A stretch of 32,299 nt of DNA from Paracoccaceae bacterium (GTDB lineage Bacteria; Pseudomonadota; Alphaproteobacteria; Rhodobacterales; Rhodobacteraceae): contig JAESRD010000104.1 of assembly GCA_016764835.1 (NCBI GenBank), positions 1 through 32,299 on the forward strand. Reading direction: 5' to 3'. Numbering within the stretch: position 1 is the stretch's first letter; each line of letters begins with the position of its first letter. Position numbers and translations under genes: made by a program. Below the pieces are notes generated by a model that had not been told where the DNA came from, ran no database searches, and was given only the letters and a program-made list of their open reading frames with translations. Shown piece by piece: positions 7,094 to 14,638 of the stretch.

Positions 7094-8779
7094 TCAGCGT
7101 GTTACGTGAATATTTAGAATACAGGTTTGCCCACCTTCAACAGTTGCTATTGCTTCAGAAATTGCGGTACCGAGATCGGTTTTATCTCGCACGGCTATTC
7201 CTTTAGCCCCACACGGACCCGCAAGCCCATCCAACTCAGGCTGTGTTGCGAGTTCAACGCCGTGGAACATCTCATTTTCCTTTGATTGACCATCAGGATA
7301 GAAACGCATGTGGTTGTATTTCATTGATAGATATTGGCCATTGTTAAACACTACTATTAGAATTGGCAGGTTAAGCTCTTTAGACGCCGTGAGTGATTGC
7401 ACAATAGGGTTGTAGAGAAACGCCCCGTCACCAACTGTCAGCATGACAAAACTATCGGGAGCGCCAATTTTGCCACCCAAGGCCACGCCGATACCTTGGC
7501 CCAAACCGCCCTGAACATAGGAATAGCTGCCCGCTTCTTCGGGCCGCAAATGGGCCTGCACAATACGCGAATGCGTGATGGATTCGTCAAATATTTTGCT
7601 GCCTTTTGGCAGCGCCTGGCGCAGGCAGGCAGCGACATGAATGGCCTCAATGCCGGGCGCGGCGGCGGCTTTGGCTTCTGCCTCACGCCACTTATTTTCT
7701 AACGCAGCATGAGCGGTGTGGGCCGCGTTACGGCGCTGGTCATAAAGCGAAGGCTCGGCACGATCGGCGGCAGCGTTTAGGGCCGCTGGCACCGCGCCTT
7801 CAACATATTGATCGGCCTGCAAAACCTGATGCACAATGTGCGGGCGCTGTGGCACCTCATCAATGACGCAAACCTTAACACCGGGGAATATATTTGATGG
7901 CGGATACCACGGTGAGCGACAATTGATCAGCAATATCAAGTCGGCCGTGCCGCGTGTCGCATCTGGATTGCCACCAAGGTAGAGCGGATGCGAATGTGGA
8001 AAATTGCACGACACTGAGGCTTGGGATTCGTAGACGGGAATGCCGTAAGCCTCAGCAAAACGGGTCATAGCCGCATGCCCACCAGCGGTGCGCCCAATGG
8101 ATTCGGTGATGATAATAGGGTGCTCTGCTGCGTTGATCATGTCGATCATCGCGGCGACATCGCTGTTTGGGGCGATGGGAATACTTGGTGCGACGGTGTT
8201 CTTGAGCGTGGCCGGAATATCCCAATCTTCGAGCAGCACTTCGACCGGCGCGTTCAGATAGACCGGGCCTTTTGGCACGCGCTGCGCCAGCTCACCAGCA
8301 CGTTTGGTAAACTCATAAAGCGTCTCAATGCCAGGAATTTGGCATGACCATTTGACGATATTGTCGACCACAGAATGCGGACCGCCAACGATTGAAAGAT
8401 TGCGATACCATTGCGAGCCGGGATCAACACCGTCACGGTCGCCGTAGCTATTGGCCTCAGAAGATAACACCAACATCGGGATCTCGGTGAGCAATGCGCC
8501 GTGAATACCGCAAGCGCCTTGCAGCAGGCCGGGAACCGCATGCAACAAAACCGCCTGCATTTTTCCAGTCACCAAAGTGCAGCCAATAGCCATGCCGACG
8601 GCCAGAGTTTCATGCATGAAATCATGGTATTGCGGACCGTTCGTGCCCTCAACTTTTTGCCGGGCCATCGCCTCCCATATCGGCGCCCATTCTGAGCCGG
8701 AGGAGCAAAAAATATGGTCAACGCCCAGCGACCGAAACGCCTGGAGGAGGGCTTCGCCGCCATCTTGATATCGTGCCAT
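7094..8779 (-). CDS. Thiamine-diphosphate-dependent enzyme, acetolactate synthase / benzoylformate decarboxylase superfamily
   Basis: At 561 aa this has the three-domain Pyr-middle-PP layout of the family. In the N-terminal Pyr domain, Glu57 in HDFMHETLAVGMA is the residue that activates the cofactor. The PP domain has the cofactor motif GDG (450-452) followed by NN (479-480), with FLYNPIVQSLTASKELNLP between. The FAD-site pattern of true acetolactate synthases is not evident, so a 2-oxo acid decarboxylase, carboligase or hydrolase of cyclic diketone type are all possible. The stop of the amidohydrolase gene is 23 bases upstream of its ATG, so the two form an operon. With neighbours for ring cleavage and hydrolysis, decarboxylation of a 2-oxo acid intermediate is a reasonable guess. 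GAGGAGCAGAG precedes the ATG closely. Confidence 0.85.
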   Translation of the reverse strand: MARYQDGGEALLQAFRSLGVDHIFCSSGSEWAPIWEAMARQKVEGTNGPQYHDFMHETLAVGMAIGCTLVTGKMQAVLLHAVPGLLQGACGIHGALLTEIPMLVLSSEANSYGDRDGVDPGSQWYRNLSIVGGPHSVVDNIVKWSCQIPGIETLYEFTKRAGELAQRVPKGPVYLNAPVEVLLEDWDIPATLKNTVAPSIPIAPNSDVAAMIDMINAAEHPIIITESIGRTAGGHAAMTRFAEAYGIPVYESQASVSCNFPHSHPLYLGGNPDATRGTADLILLINCRSPWYPPSNIFPGVKVCVIDEVPQRPHIVHQVLQADQYVEGAVPAALNAAADRAEPSLYDQRRNAAHTAHAALENKWREAEAKAAAAPGIEAIHVAACLRQALPKGSKIFDESITHSRIVQAHLRPEEAGSYSYVQGGLGQGIGVALGGKIGAPDSFVMLTVGDGAFLYNPIVQSLTASKELNLPILIVVFNNGQYLSMKYNHMRFYPDGQSKENEMFHGVELATQPELDGLAGPCGAKGIAVRDKTDLGTAISEAIATVEGGQTCILNIHVTR

Positions 8780-8802
8780 ATTCTCTGCTCCTCGGAGTGG
8801 TT

Positions 8803-9660
8803 TTAGTATTTCCAGCCGATCGCGTCACACAGGCCTTTACCCATGATCTGATCCAACTCAGCATCTGTAAAGCCCATATGCTTGGTGAAATGCTCAACCG
8901 TTTGCTTATAGGTAATGCCTTTGGCATCCATCAGCCGCGTCACATCGGTGCCCCAGAAACAACGGTTAGCGCCCATCTTTGCAACGGCGGCTTTAATGTA
9001 CGGCGTGATGTTGTCATAGGGGTATGGCTTGGTCGAATAGCCGGGCACGGCGGAGAGTTTCATGAAAATATTGGGGTGAATATGCAGGTCTGCGGTCTCC
9101 TCAACCCAATAGCCAATCGCGTCATCAACCGAGCGGGCCAGAATGCCCATATGGTCGATAATGATATTGAGGCCGGGGTGACGGCGGGCAATCTCGCCAA
9201 GCTCAGCTTTCCAAACCGGGGCGTGCAGCATGATAGGGATGCCGAGCTTTTCGGCCAGCGGCCAGATCCAGTCACATGTGCCGTCGATCATCCAATTGCG
9301 GTCAATCGGGCGGTGAAATGTCAGGCGAATACCTTTAATGGCGTCAATCGTTGCGAAGTCGCGCATCATGGCAGCGCCTTCGGCCTCATTGTTTTGCACA
9401 ACGCGGGCCATGACGCCAAAGCGGTCAGGGAACTTTTCGGAAGCCTCGATGCCGTAATCTACGCGATCACCTTCCCAGCTTGGCGGCACGATGCATACGC
9501 GGTCAACGCCAGCGCCGTCCATCTCGCTCAAGCATTCCTCATAGGTAAATGGCTCAAGACGGTGACCATTTAGCAGCATACGCTCGCGTGCACCCTCTAC
9601 CCACGGGCGGTCGGGGGTTTCGGCTTTCCAGATGTGAATTTGGCTATCAGCGATCAGCAT
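8803..9660 (-). CDS. Amidohydrolase family 2 protein (COG3618 type)
   Basis: The 285-aa product begins MLIADSQIHIWKAETPDRPW. The ATG at 9660 is preferred over the longer open frame reaching 9729 because AAGGA stands nine bases before it and the family begins at this phrase. Metal and catalytic landmarks are SQIHIW (the usual HxH with Gln in the first position), LHAP near residue 168, IDHMG, and WGTDVTRL, whose Asp is the catalytic base. Relatives hydrolyse lactones such as 2-pyrone-4,6-dicarboxylate (LigI) and 4-sulfomuconolactone, or decarboxylate aromatic acids. It is the first gene of an operon with the ThDP enzyme. A lactonase step after ring oxidation fits the context; the exact substrate is not readable. 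Confidence 0.85.
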   Translation of the reverse strand: MLIADSQIHIWKAETPDRPWVEGARERMLLNGHRLEPFTYEECLSEMDGAGVDRVCIVPPSWEGDRVDYGIEASEKFPDRFGVMARVVQNNEAEGAAMMRDFATIDAIKGIRLTFHRPIDRNWMIDGTCDWIWPLAEKLGIPIMLHAPVWKAELGEIARRHPGLNIIIDHMGILARSVDDAIGYWVEETADLHIHPNIFMKLSAVPGYSTKPYPYDNITPYIKAAVAKMGANRCFWGTDVTRLMDAKGITYKQTVEHFTKHMGFTDAELDQIMGKGLCDAIGWKY

Positions 9661-9752
9661 AATGCATTCCTTATTGTGACATTTCCCTCTTAGTTTTGCG
9701 GTATTTCTCAGCTCAATTCGAGACACCATTGCTGGACCTATATGTTCGCTTT

Positions 9753-9764
9753 GCGTGACAATAG
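9753..9764. promoter_or_regulatory. Shared motif GCGTGACAATAG in the amidohydrolase promoter region
   Basis: The 12-mer GCGTGACAATAG lies about 93 bp upstream of the amidohydrolase start. The identical sequence lies at 14000-14011, upstream of the VOC-GST gene and in the same orientation relative to it. It may be a common regulator site; read on the gene strand it contains TTGTCA, which could also be a -35 element. Evidence is limited to identity and location. Confidence 0.3.
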
Positions 9765-9775
9765 CTCTGTTCGCG

Positions 9776-9812
9776 CCAACAAAAACGGCCCCATCCGCGA
9801 AGATGAGGCCGT
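9776..9812 (-). terminator. Rho-independent terminator of the TRAP transporter operon
   Basis: ACGGCCCCATC (9785-9795) pairs with GATGAGGCCGT (9802-9812), an 11-base stem with one wobble and a 6-base loop. On the minus strand it is followed by TTTTTGTTGG. It lies 20 bases past the dctM stop and separates the TRAP operon from the amidohydrolase operon. Confidence 0.9.
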
Positions 9813-9831
9813 ATTCCTGCGTGATATCTAT

Positions 9832-11133
9832 CTATTGAGAAGCGAGTGTCGGCAGCCAAAGTGCAATAGCTGGGAATAGGAGAATGGCAAAGAGGCGGAG
9901 GGCATCGGCAAATAAGAATGGAAAAATTCCTTTGAATATTTGCACAATCGGTAGCTTCGGCACCATGGCTTTGAGGATGAATACATTCAGGCCAACTGGT
10001 GGGGTAATTAGGCTAATCTCAACCACAATAACTGTGACAATGCCCCACCAGACCAGATCATAGCCCATTGCCGTGACCACTGGGACGACAACCGGGACGG
10101 TGAGAAAGATCATTGCAAAACCATCCATCAGGCAGCCCAGTATCAAGTAGAAAACGATGAGACAAAGTATAACCGTAAAGTTGGCCAGCCCCAGTGTTTG
10201 GATAAAGCGGACCACATCGCCGGGCATGCCGGAGAGGTTAACAAACTGGTTTAGGACCAGTGCGCCCGACGCGACGACGAAAATCATCGTGGAAATTCGG
10301 GCCGCCTCTAGCAGACTGTCAGCGAAAACTTTGAACGTTAGTTTTCCGCGTATAAGCGTGAACAATATTGCGCCGCCTGCGCCAATGCCGCCAGCCTCTG
10401 TTGCGGTAAACCAACCTTTGACGAGGCCCACCATAATCAGGCCAAACAAGAAGATGATGCCCCAAACTTTGCTCAGCGCATGAAACCGCTCACCCCATGT
10501 AGAGCGGGCGCCTGCCGGTGCCCATTTGGGCATTATGATCGCCACCGCGAACATGACGGCGACATAAGAGAGCAGCTGCAATAGTCCGGGTATAAGCCCG
10601 GCGATAAATAGTTTGCCAACGCTTTCTTCGGTGAGAAGCCCGTAGATTATCAGCGCCCCGGACGGCGGAATGAGGATGCCCATTGTGCCACCCGCTGCGA
10701 CCGTACCAGCACTAAACCCTTCATCATAATCGGCTTTTTTCATTGCGGGAATGGAGATGCGCGCCATTGTTGCGGCGGCGGCAGAGGAGGATGCGGACAG
10801 CGCCGAGAAGCCGCCGCAAGCCACAATAGTTGCCATGCCCAGTCCGCCGGGCAAATGGCCGAGCCACCGTGTTGCGGCGTCAAACAGTTCATCTGCCAGC
10901 CCGGCTTTGACGACAAATACCCCCATGAGAATGAACAACGGCAACACCGAGAACTGGTAGTTCGTCGCCAGATCGACGATCTGTTGCTCTGAGATGGCCA
11001 AGGCCGCGGGGATACCGCGCGGATGCAGCGCCGCAATGCCGCCGGCCCCTGTAAAGAGCATGACCAGGCCAAGCGGTAGACGTGTGAAAGAGATCAGCGC
11101 GAAGAGGCTGCCAAAAACCATAAGTGCGAGCAT
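9832..11133 (-). CDS. dctM: TRAP transporter large permease (DctM family)
   Basis: This 433-aa, strongly hydrophobic protein has about 12 membrane segments and normal length for DctM, the Na+-coupled transport subunit. Typical DctM phrases are visible: FSVLPLFILMGVFVVKAGLA near 60-80, LGHLPGGLGMATIVACGGFS near 90-110, GGTMGILIPPSGALIIYGLL near 147-167, and ITPPVGLNVFILKAM near the C-terminus. It starts two bases after the dctQ stop, so the genes are co-translated. It is the last gene of the operon VOC-GST, dctP, dctQ, dctM and is followed by a strong terminator. Substrate specificity rests with DctP. Confidence 0.95.
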   Translation of the reverse strand: MLALMVFGSLFALISFTRLPLGLVMLFTGAGGIAALHPRGIPAALAISEQQIVDLATNYQFSVLPLFILMGVFVVKAGLADELFDAATRWLGHLPGGLGMATIVACGGFSALSASSSAAAATMARISIPAMKKADYDEGFSAGTVAAGGTMGILIPPSGALIIYGLLTEESVGKLFIAGLIPGLLQLLSYVAVMFAVAIIMPKWAPAGARSTWGERFHALSKVWGIIFLFGLIMVGLVKGWFTATEAGGIGAGGAILFTLIRGKLTFKVFADSLLEAARISTMIFVVASGALVLNQFVNLSGMPGDVVRFIQTLGLANFTVILCLIVFYLILGCLMDGFAMIFLTVPVVVPVVTAMGYDLVWWGIVTVIVVEISLITPPVGLNVFILKAMVPKLPIVQIFKGIFPFLFADALRLFAILLFPAIALWLPTLASQ

Positions 11134-11135
11134 TT

Positions 11136-11648
11136 TTAGAAGTCCCCGTCAGGAATTGCGTGTTGATGGTGCTCCTCGTCAGGCGGAGGGGCTTTGCGTA
11201 GGTTCATGATCCCAAACCAAACGGCAGCGAGGCACATGGCAAATGCGGCATAAATAAACGGAGACATTGGGATACGAAAGTGACTGCTCAACGTGCCGAA
11301 ACGCTCAAGCCGGTTGGCCTGATCAAAAATCATGTAGGCGAATGCGCTGAGGCCAATTACCTCAAGTATCCCGGTAAATCGATATTCAAACCGTTTGATC
11401 TTTTTACTGTATAGATCGGAGAATAGGCCAACACGAATATGGCTGTCATCACGGTATACAATAGGAATTGAGGCGAAAAAGAAGATGAGAAGGGCGAGCT
11501 CTACATATTCGGATGCGCCGAGCAACGGTTTATTCAATTGTCTGCCTATACTATCGACAAAGGCAATAAGAGCCATGAAGATAAAAGCGGCACCTGATAT
11601 CACGGTGCATATCAAACCCAATAGTCGCGTTATGCGATCAATCATCAA
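11136..11648 (-). CDS. dctQ: TRAP transporter small permease (DctQ family)
   Basis: This 170-aa protein has four hydrophobic helices: about 12-33, 48-64, 88-108 and 128-148. It shows the DctQ hallmark region SEYVELALLIFFFASIPIVY followed by RDDSHIRVGLF, which is diagnostic for the family. The tail is polar and His/Glu/Asp-rich (APPPDEEHHQHAIPDGDF). It partners DctM in the inner membrane. The gene lies 57 bases after dctP, across a hairpin, and two bases before dctM. Of the candidate starts, the first ATG (11648) and the next codon are both Met, and the choice changes the protein by one residue. Confidence 0.93.
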   Translation of the reverse strand: MMIDRITRLLGLICTVISGAAFIFMALIAFVDSIGRQLNKPLLGASEYVELALLIFFFASIPIVYRDDSHIRVGLFSDLYSKKIKRFEYRFTGILEVIGLSAFAYMIFDQANRLERFGTLSSHFRIPMSPFIYAAFAMCLAAVWFGIMNLRKAPPPDEEHHQHAIPDGDF

Positions 11649-11664
11649 AGCCTCCCAGTTTGGT

Positions 11665-11690
11665 GCCCCCGCAGATTGGCCTGCGAGGGC
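11665..11690 (-). promoter_or_regulatory. Intercistronic hairpin between dctP and dctQ
   Basis: On the minus-strand transcript GCCCTCGCAG (from 11690) pairs over ten bases with CTGCGGGGGC (to 11665), including one G-U pair, around the loop GCCAAT. No T run follows, so it is probably not a full terminator. Its position just after the binding-protein gene suggests 3'-end stabilisation of dctP mRNA, giving more binding protein than permease. Confidence 0.55.
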
Positions 11691-11705
11691 AGTGGTGTCG
11701 TTGGA

Positions 11706-12725
11706 TTACATGTCGAGCTCACGCGCAAGCACAGCGCGATAGAAATCGACTGCGGCTTGTGGATCTTCAAGACCCTTTTCAGCCGCCCGTGCCATCCAAT
11801 CGTCGATCTGCGGCGCAAGGATTGCGTTGAAAGCCTCAAGCGCTTCGCCTTCCGGCATGGTTGATGGAATGCCCGCGACAACTTCTGCGACTTCCAGCTC
11901 TTCTGCATCGCCCTTTGCCCCGGTGCGGCGCGGCAGGTCTTCTGCGGCGCGCATCATGGCGGCTTGCTCGTCCTCATTCATACCGTTCCAGGTGTCTTCG
12001 TTGATGAACACAAAGAACGAGATAGAGCCAAGGCCACCGGGAATTGTGGTAATATGGGTCACGCGGTCTAGCACATTGGCGCCGTCAGCCGAGCCGGGGC
12101 CAATGAACAGCACATCAAGGTTGCCCTTGGTGACATATTCCTGAAGTTCAGAGAATTCGGTATCAATCGGGATTCCACCCATGCCCTGAGCGGCGGCGAC
12201 AAGTGGATCAGCCGTGGCCCAGATTTTGGCCCCTTCAAGGTCGCTTGGTGTGGCAGGTGCATAGTCGCTAACCGACAGGATCTGGCGGCCTACCAGCGCA
12301 TGTGTTGAAAGGACAACCACGCCCGGCAGCTCATTATGCTCCTTGAAAAACTCATTATATGTTTCCCAAAGTGCGACCGATGCAGCTTCTGATGTTGGCG
12401 ACATTGTTGGCAGTTCTGCGATCTCATTAAAAGTGACAAACTGGGCGACGCCGCCTGTGGAGACGATCGCCATATCGGCGATGCCATCACGGACCATTTC
12501 ATATTGGCGGTTGGCCGGGGCAAGTGAAGAATCAGGGATGCTGATGGTGATCTCGCCGCCGGATTCCTCCATAATAGCGGCAGAAAAATCGCGGATAGCG
12601 GTTTGGAAAGTGCCGTTAAACGGCGGCAGATAGCTGTTAAAAATCAGCTCTGTTTCGGCAATGGCAACGGCTGGCGCAGTTGTTGCCAACAGGGCCGCAA
12701 TTGTGAGGTTGCGAAAAGTTTTCAT
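11706..12725 (-). CDS. dctP: TRAP transporter periplasmic substrate-binding protein (DctP family)
   Basis: This 339-aa protein has a Sec signal peptide at residues 1-23 (MKTFRNLTIAALLATTAPAV, cut after AIA), followed by the mature start ETELIFNSYLPP. The DctP fold is recognisable from the order LPTMSPTSEAASVALWETYN, then THALVGRQILS, DLEGAKIWATADPL and VTKGNLDVLF. Family members binding carboxylates use an Arg in the phrase GLKIRVP; here the aligned position reads KIWATADP, so the usual salt bridge seems absent and the ligand may not be a simple carboxylate. GGGAGA lies eight bases before the ATG. It is the second gene of the operon, 38 bases after the VOC-GST fusion. Confidence 0.9.
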   Translation of the reverse strand: MKTFRNLTIAALLATTAPAVAIAETELIFNSYLPPFNGTFQTAIRDFSAAIMEESGGEITISIPDSSLAPANRQYEMVRDGIADMAIVSTGGVAQFVTFNEIAELPTMSPTSEAASVALWETYNEFFKEHNELPGVVVLSTHALVGRQILSVSDYAPATPSDLEGAKIWATADPLVAAAQGMGGIPIDTEFSELQEYVTKGNLDVLFIGPGSADGANVLDRVTHITTIPGGLGSISFFVFINEDTWNGMNEDEQAAMMRAAEDLPRRTGAKGDAEELEVAEVVAGIPSTMPEGEALEAFNAILAPQIDDWMARAAEKGLEDPQAAVDFYRAVLARELDM

Positions 12726-12763
12726 TTGTCGTCTCCCTTAAAGTTAGTCGTTCATATTCAGGC

Positions 12764-13867
12764 TTATTGTTCCAGCAGTGGTGCTGTTGTCCCGTCGCCC
12801 AACAGGTCAAAACCTTTTGCAAATGCGGGGTTTTCGGCCAGTCGCCGATACCATGCAAGTGTAGCGGGATAGTCGCTCAGCGCTATCCCATGAAAATCGT
12901 GGCGCGCGACGTAAGGCCAGTGCGCTACATCTGCCAATGTCATGGCGTCACCTGCCAAAAAGGCGCGTTTGGTGAGCGTTTCCTCAACAATCCGGTAGGC
13001 GCGTGTAACGCTGTTGGACACCCGTTTTTCTGCCAGTGGCGCTTTGCCGGGGTTCATATGCAGATAGAACCGCCCTTCGGACATTGCCGGGTGAAATGTG
13101 CTGACCACAGTGAACAACCATTGCAGCGCTGCGCTGCGTGCCGTGCCCCATGAGGGCAGCAAGGGCGAGTTAGTCTTTTCCGCCAGATACATCAAGATCG
13201 CACCTGACTCGCATAAGGTCGTGCCCGTGCTGCGGTCAATTATTGCCGGAATTTTACCGGTTTCGCTGGCCTCCGCCATCGCCTCCGGGCGCTCTTTTCC
13301 CGGCCCCAATGGCACCGGGATAACACGGTAAGGGATGCCCATTACCTCAAGCGCAATCGAGGCCTTTTGGCCATTTGACGTGGGCCAAGCATAAAGCTCA
13401 ATCTCGGGGGTCTCTACCGGCTCGGCTTCACCAAAAGCACGCGCCACTTTAGCGCGCGCGCTATCAACCCAAGCCGGCGTTTCCCAATAAAACTCAAGAC
13501 GGTTATTGTCAGGGTCCCTAAAATAAACCCCGGTATGCGCACCGCCAGCAAAGGTCTCTATCGCTTCGATCTCGACGTCATTGTCGGTCAGGCGCTGCTT
13601 GAGCATCTCCAGCGTATCTGCGCCGCCATCGGGCATAAAGGCTGCATGGTTAAACCCGTGATGGTGACGATCAGCTGCATATTGCGCGCCTTGTTCAAAC
13701 AGGCGAATATCACCGAGGTTTTTGCCAAATGAGAGGAACGCCATGCGCCGATCTTCAAAGCGCATTATGACTTTCATCCCCAGTATCTGGGTATAAAAAG
13801 CAACCGCAGCGTCAAGGTTTTTCACATTAAAAACCATGTGATTTGTGCTTTTGAACGGCTCAACCAC
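12764..13867 (-). CDS. Fusion of a VOC (glyoxalase/FosA-like) domain and a Nu-class-like glutathione S-transferase
   Basis: The 367-aa protein joins two enzyme domains in one frame. Residues 8-130 are a VOC module with probable metal ligands His10 (STNHMVFNV), His74 (GFNHAAF) and Glu125 (NRLEFYWE), as in glyoxalase I and FosA-like proteins. After a linker near 131-154, residues 155-355 are a glutathione S-transferase: TSNGQKASIALEVMGIPY (163-180) resembles the TPNGxK motif of Ure2p/YfcG-type enzymes, ETGKIPAI is the glutathione-binding cis-Pro loop, and ESGAILMYLAE (220-230) contacts the gamma-glutamyl group. It is the first gene of the TRAP operon. A sensible inference is glutathione addition followed by VOC-type rearrangement or hydrolysis of the imported compound or a toxic intermediate. 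Both domains look intact. Confidence 0.88.
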   Translation of the reverse strand: MVEPFKSTNHMVFNVKNLDAAVAFYTQILGMKVIMRFEDRRMAFLSFGKNLGDIRLFEQGAQYAADRHHHGFNHAAFMPDGGADTLEMLKQRLTDNDVEIEAIETFAGGAHTGVYFRDPDNNRLEFYWETPAWVDSARAKVARAFGEAEPVETPEIELYAWPTSNGQKASIALEVMGIPYRVIPVPLGPGKERPEAMAEASETGKIPAIIDRSTGTTLCESGAILMYLAEKTNSPLLPSWGTARSAALQWLFTVVSTFHPAMSEGRFYLHMNPGKAPLAEKRVSNSVTRAYRIVEETLTKRAFLAGDAMTLADVAHWPYVARHDFHGIALSDYPATLAWYRRLAENPAFAKGFDLLGDGTTAPLLEQ

Positions 13868-13999
13868 GCCAGTTTCCTCCCAAATTACCTGCGAAATCGT
13901 TTGATTGAGGGTGCGAGGAATTGCGCCGCTGCGCCAGCCGCCTTGTCGCGACCTTAGCGTCGCAAATTTGTTTACAATCGAAACCGTCCTGTCGCATCA

Positions 14000-14011
14000 G
14001 CGTGACAATAG
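14000..14011. promoter_or_regulatory. Second copy of GCGTGACAATAG in a divergent promoter region
   Basis: It lies in the 219-bp gap between the VOC-GST gene (minus, start 13867) and the CMD-like gene (plus, start 14087). It is identical to the motif at 9753-9764. Its orientation relative to the minus-strand gene is the same in both places. It is a candidate common operator; function is inferred. Confidence 0.3.
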
Positions 14012-14086
14012 AGTTGCATTATTGGCCGCTAGGCAGACGGGCCTCTCTCTAATACCCCTTAAAAACACCAACCTCAGGAGAGAATA

Positions 14087-14638
14087 ATGGGCCGTTTAAA
14101 AAAACTCGATCCGACAAAAATTACTGGGTATCAAAAAGAGCTATATGACCGGATAGCCGCACAGCGCGGCGCAGTGCGTGGCCCGTTTAACGCGTGGCTC
14201 TATTCGCCTGAACTATGCGATAAGGTTGAAGCACTGGGTAAATATGTACGCTTTGACAGTGATATATCTATGCTGCTCAAAGAGGTCGCGGTGCTGGTGA
14301 TCGCGCGCAATGCGACATCGCAATATGTTTGGCAGGCGCATGAGCGGTTTGCGCTCAAACACGGTGTTTCGCAACCAGTGATTGACGCGATTGCCGATAA
14401 TCAAGACCCTGATTTTCCGACCAAAGACGAACGTATTATCTACACTTACACCATGGAATTGGTGAAGACTTTTCGTGTAAGTGATGCCACTTGGAAGGCC
14501 ATGGTAGAGATGCTCGACGAGCCTCGCGTCGTTGAATTTACTGCCTTTATTGGGAATTTCAATATGGTATGTATGGCTGTAAACGCCTTTGCCGTTGATC
14601 TGCCTGCGGGCCAAGAGCCGCGCCTTTCTGAGGCTTAA
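14087..14638 (+). CDS. Carboxymuconolactone decarboxylase (CMD/AhpD-fold) family protein
   Basis: This 183-aa all-helical protein of the CMD family has GPFNAWLYSPELCDKVEALG near 34-53 and the domain core KEVAVLVIARNATSQYVWQA near 65-84, followed by HERFALKHGV. The CxxC pair of peroxidase-type AhpD proteins is absent; the Glu/His set around QAHERF is retained, as in the non-peroxidatic members. These include 4-carboxymuconolactone decarboxylase and many uncharacterised proteins found beside aromatic-degradation genes. AGGAGAG stands five bases before the ATG, making the start secure. It is a single gene, divergent from the VOC-GST/TRAP operon, and its stop overlaps the stop of the convergent MFS gene. 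The reaction is not known. Confidence 0.85.
   Translation: MGRLKKLDPTKITGYQKELYDRIAAQRGAVRGPFNAWLYSPELCDKVEALGKYVRFDSDISMLLKEVAVLVIARNATSQYVWQAHERFALKHGVSQPVIDAIADNQDPDFPTKDERIIYTYTMELVKTFRVSDATWKAMVEMLDEPRVVEFTAFIGNFNMVCMAVNAFAVDLPAGQEPRLSEA

Noticed and set aside
8773..9573. A 266-codon plus-strand frame opposite the amidohydrolase gene.
   Set aside because: The minus-strand reading gives all amidohydrolase landmarks; the plus frame is a shadow.
13868..14086. Possible structured RNA or riboswitch upstream of the CMD-like gene.
   Set aside because: No conserved riboswitch core could be recognised; the stretch is explained by divergent promoters.
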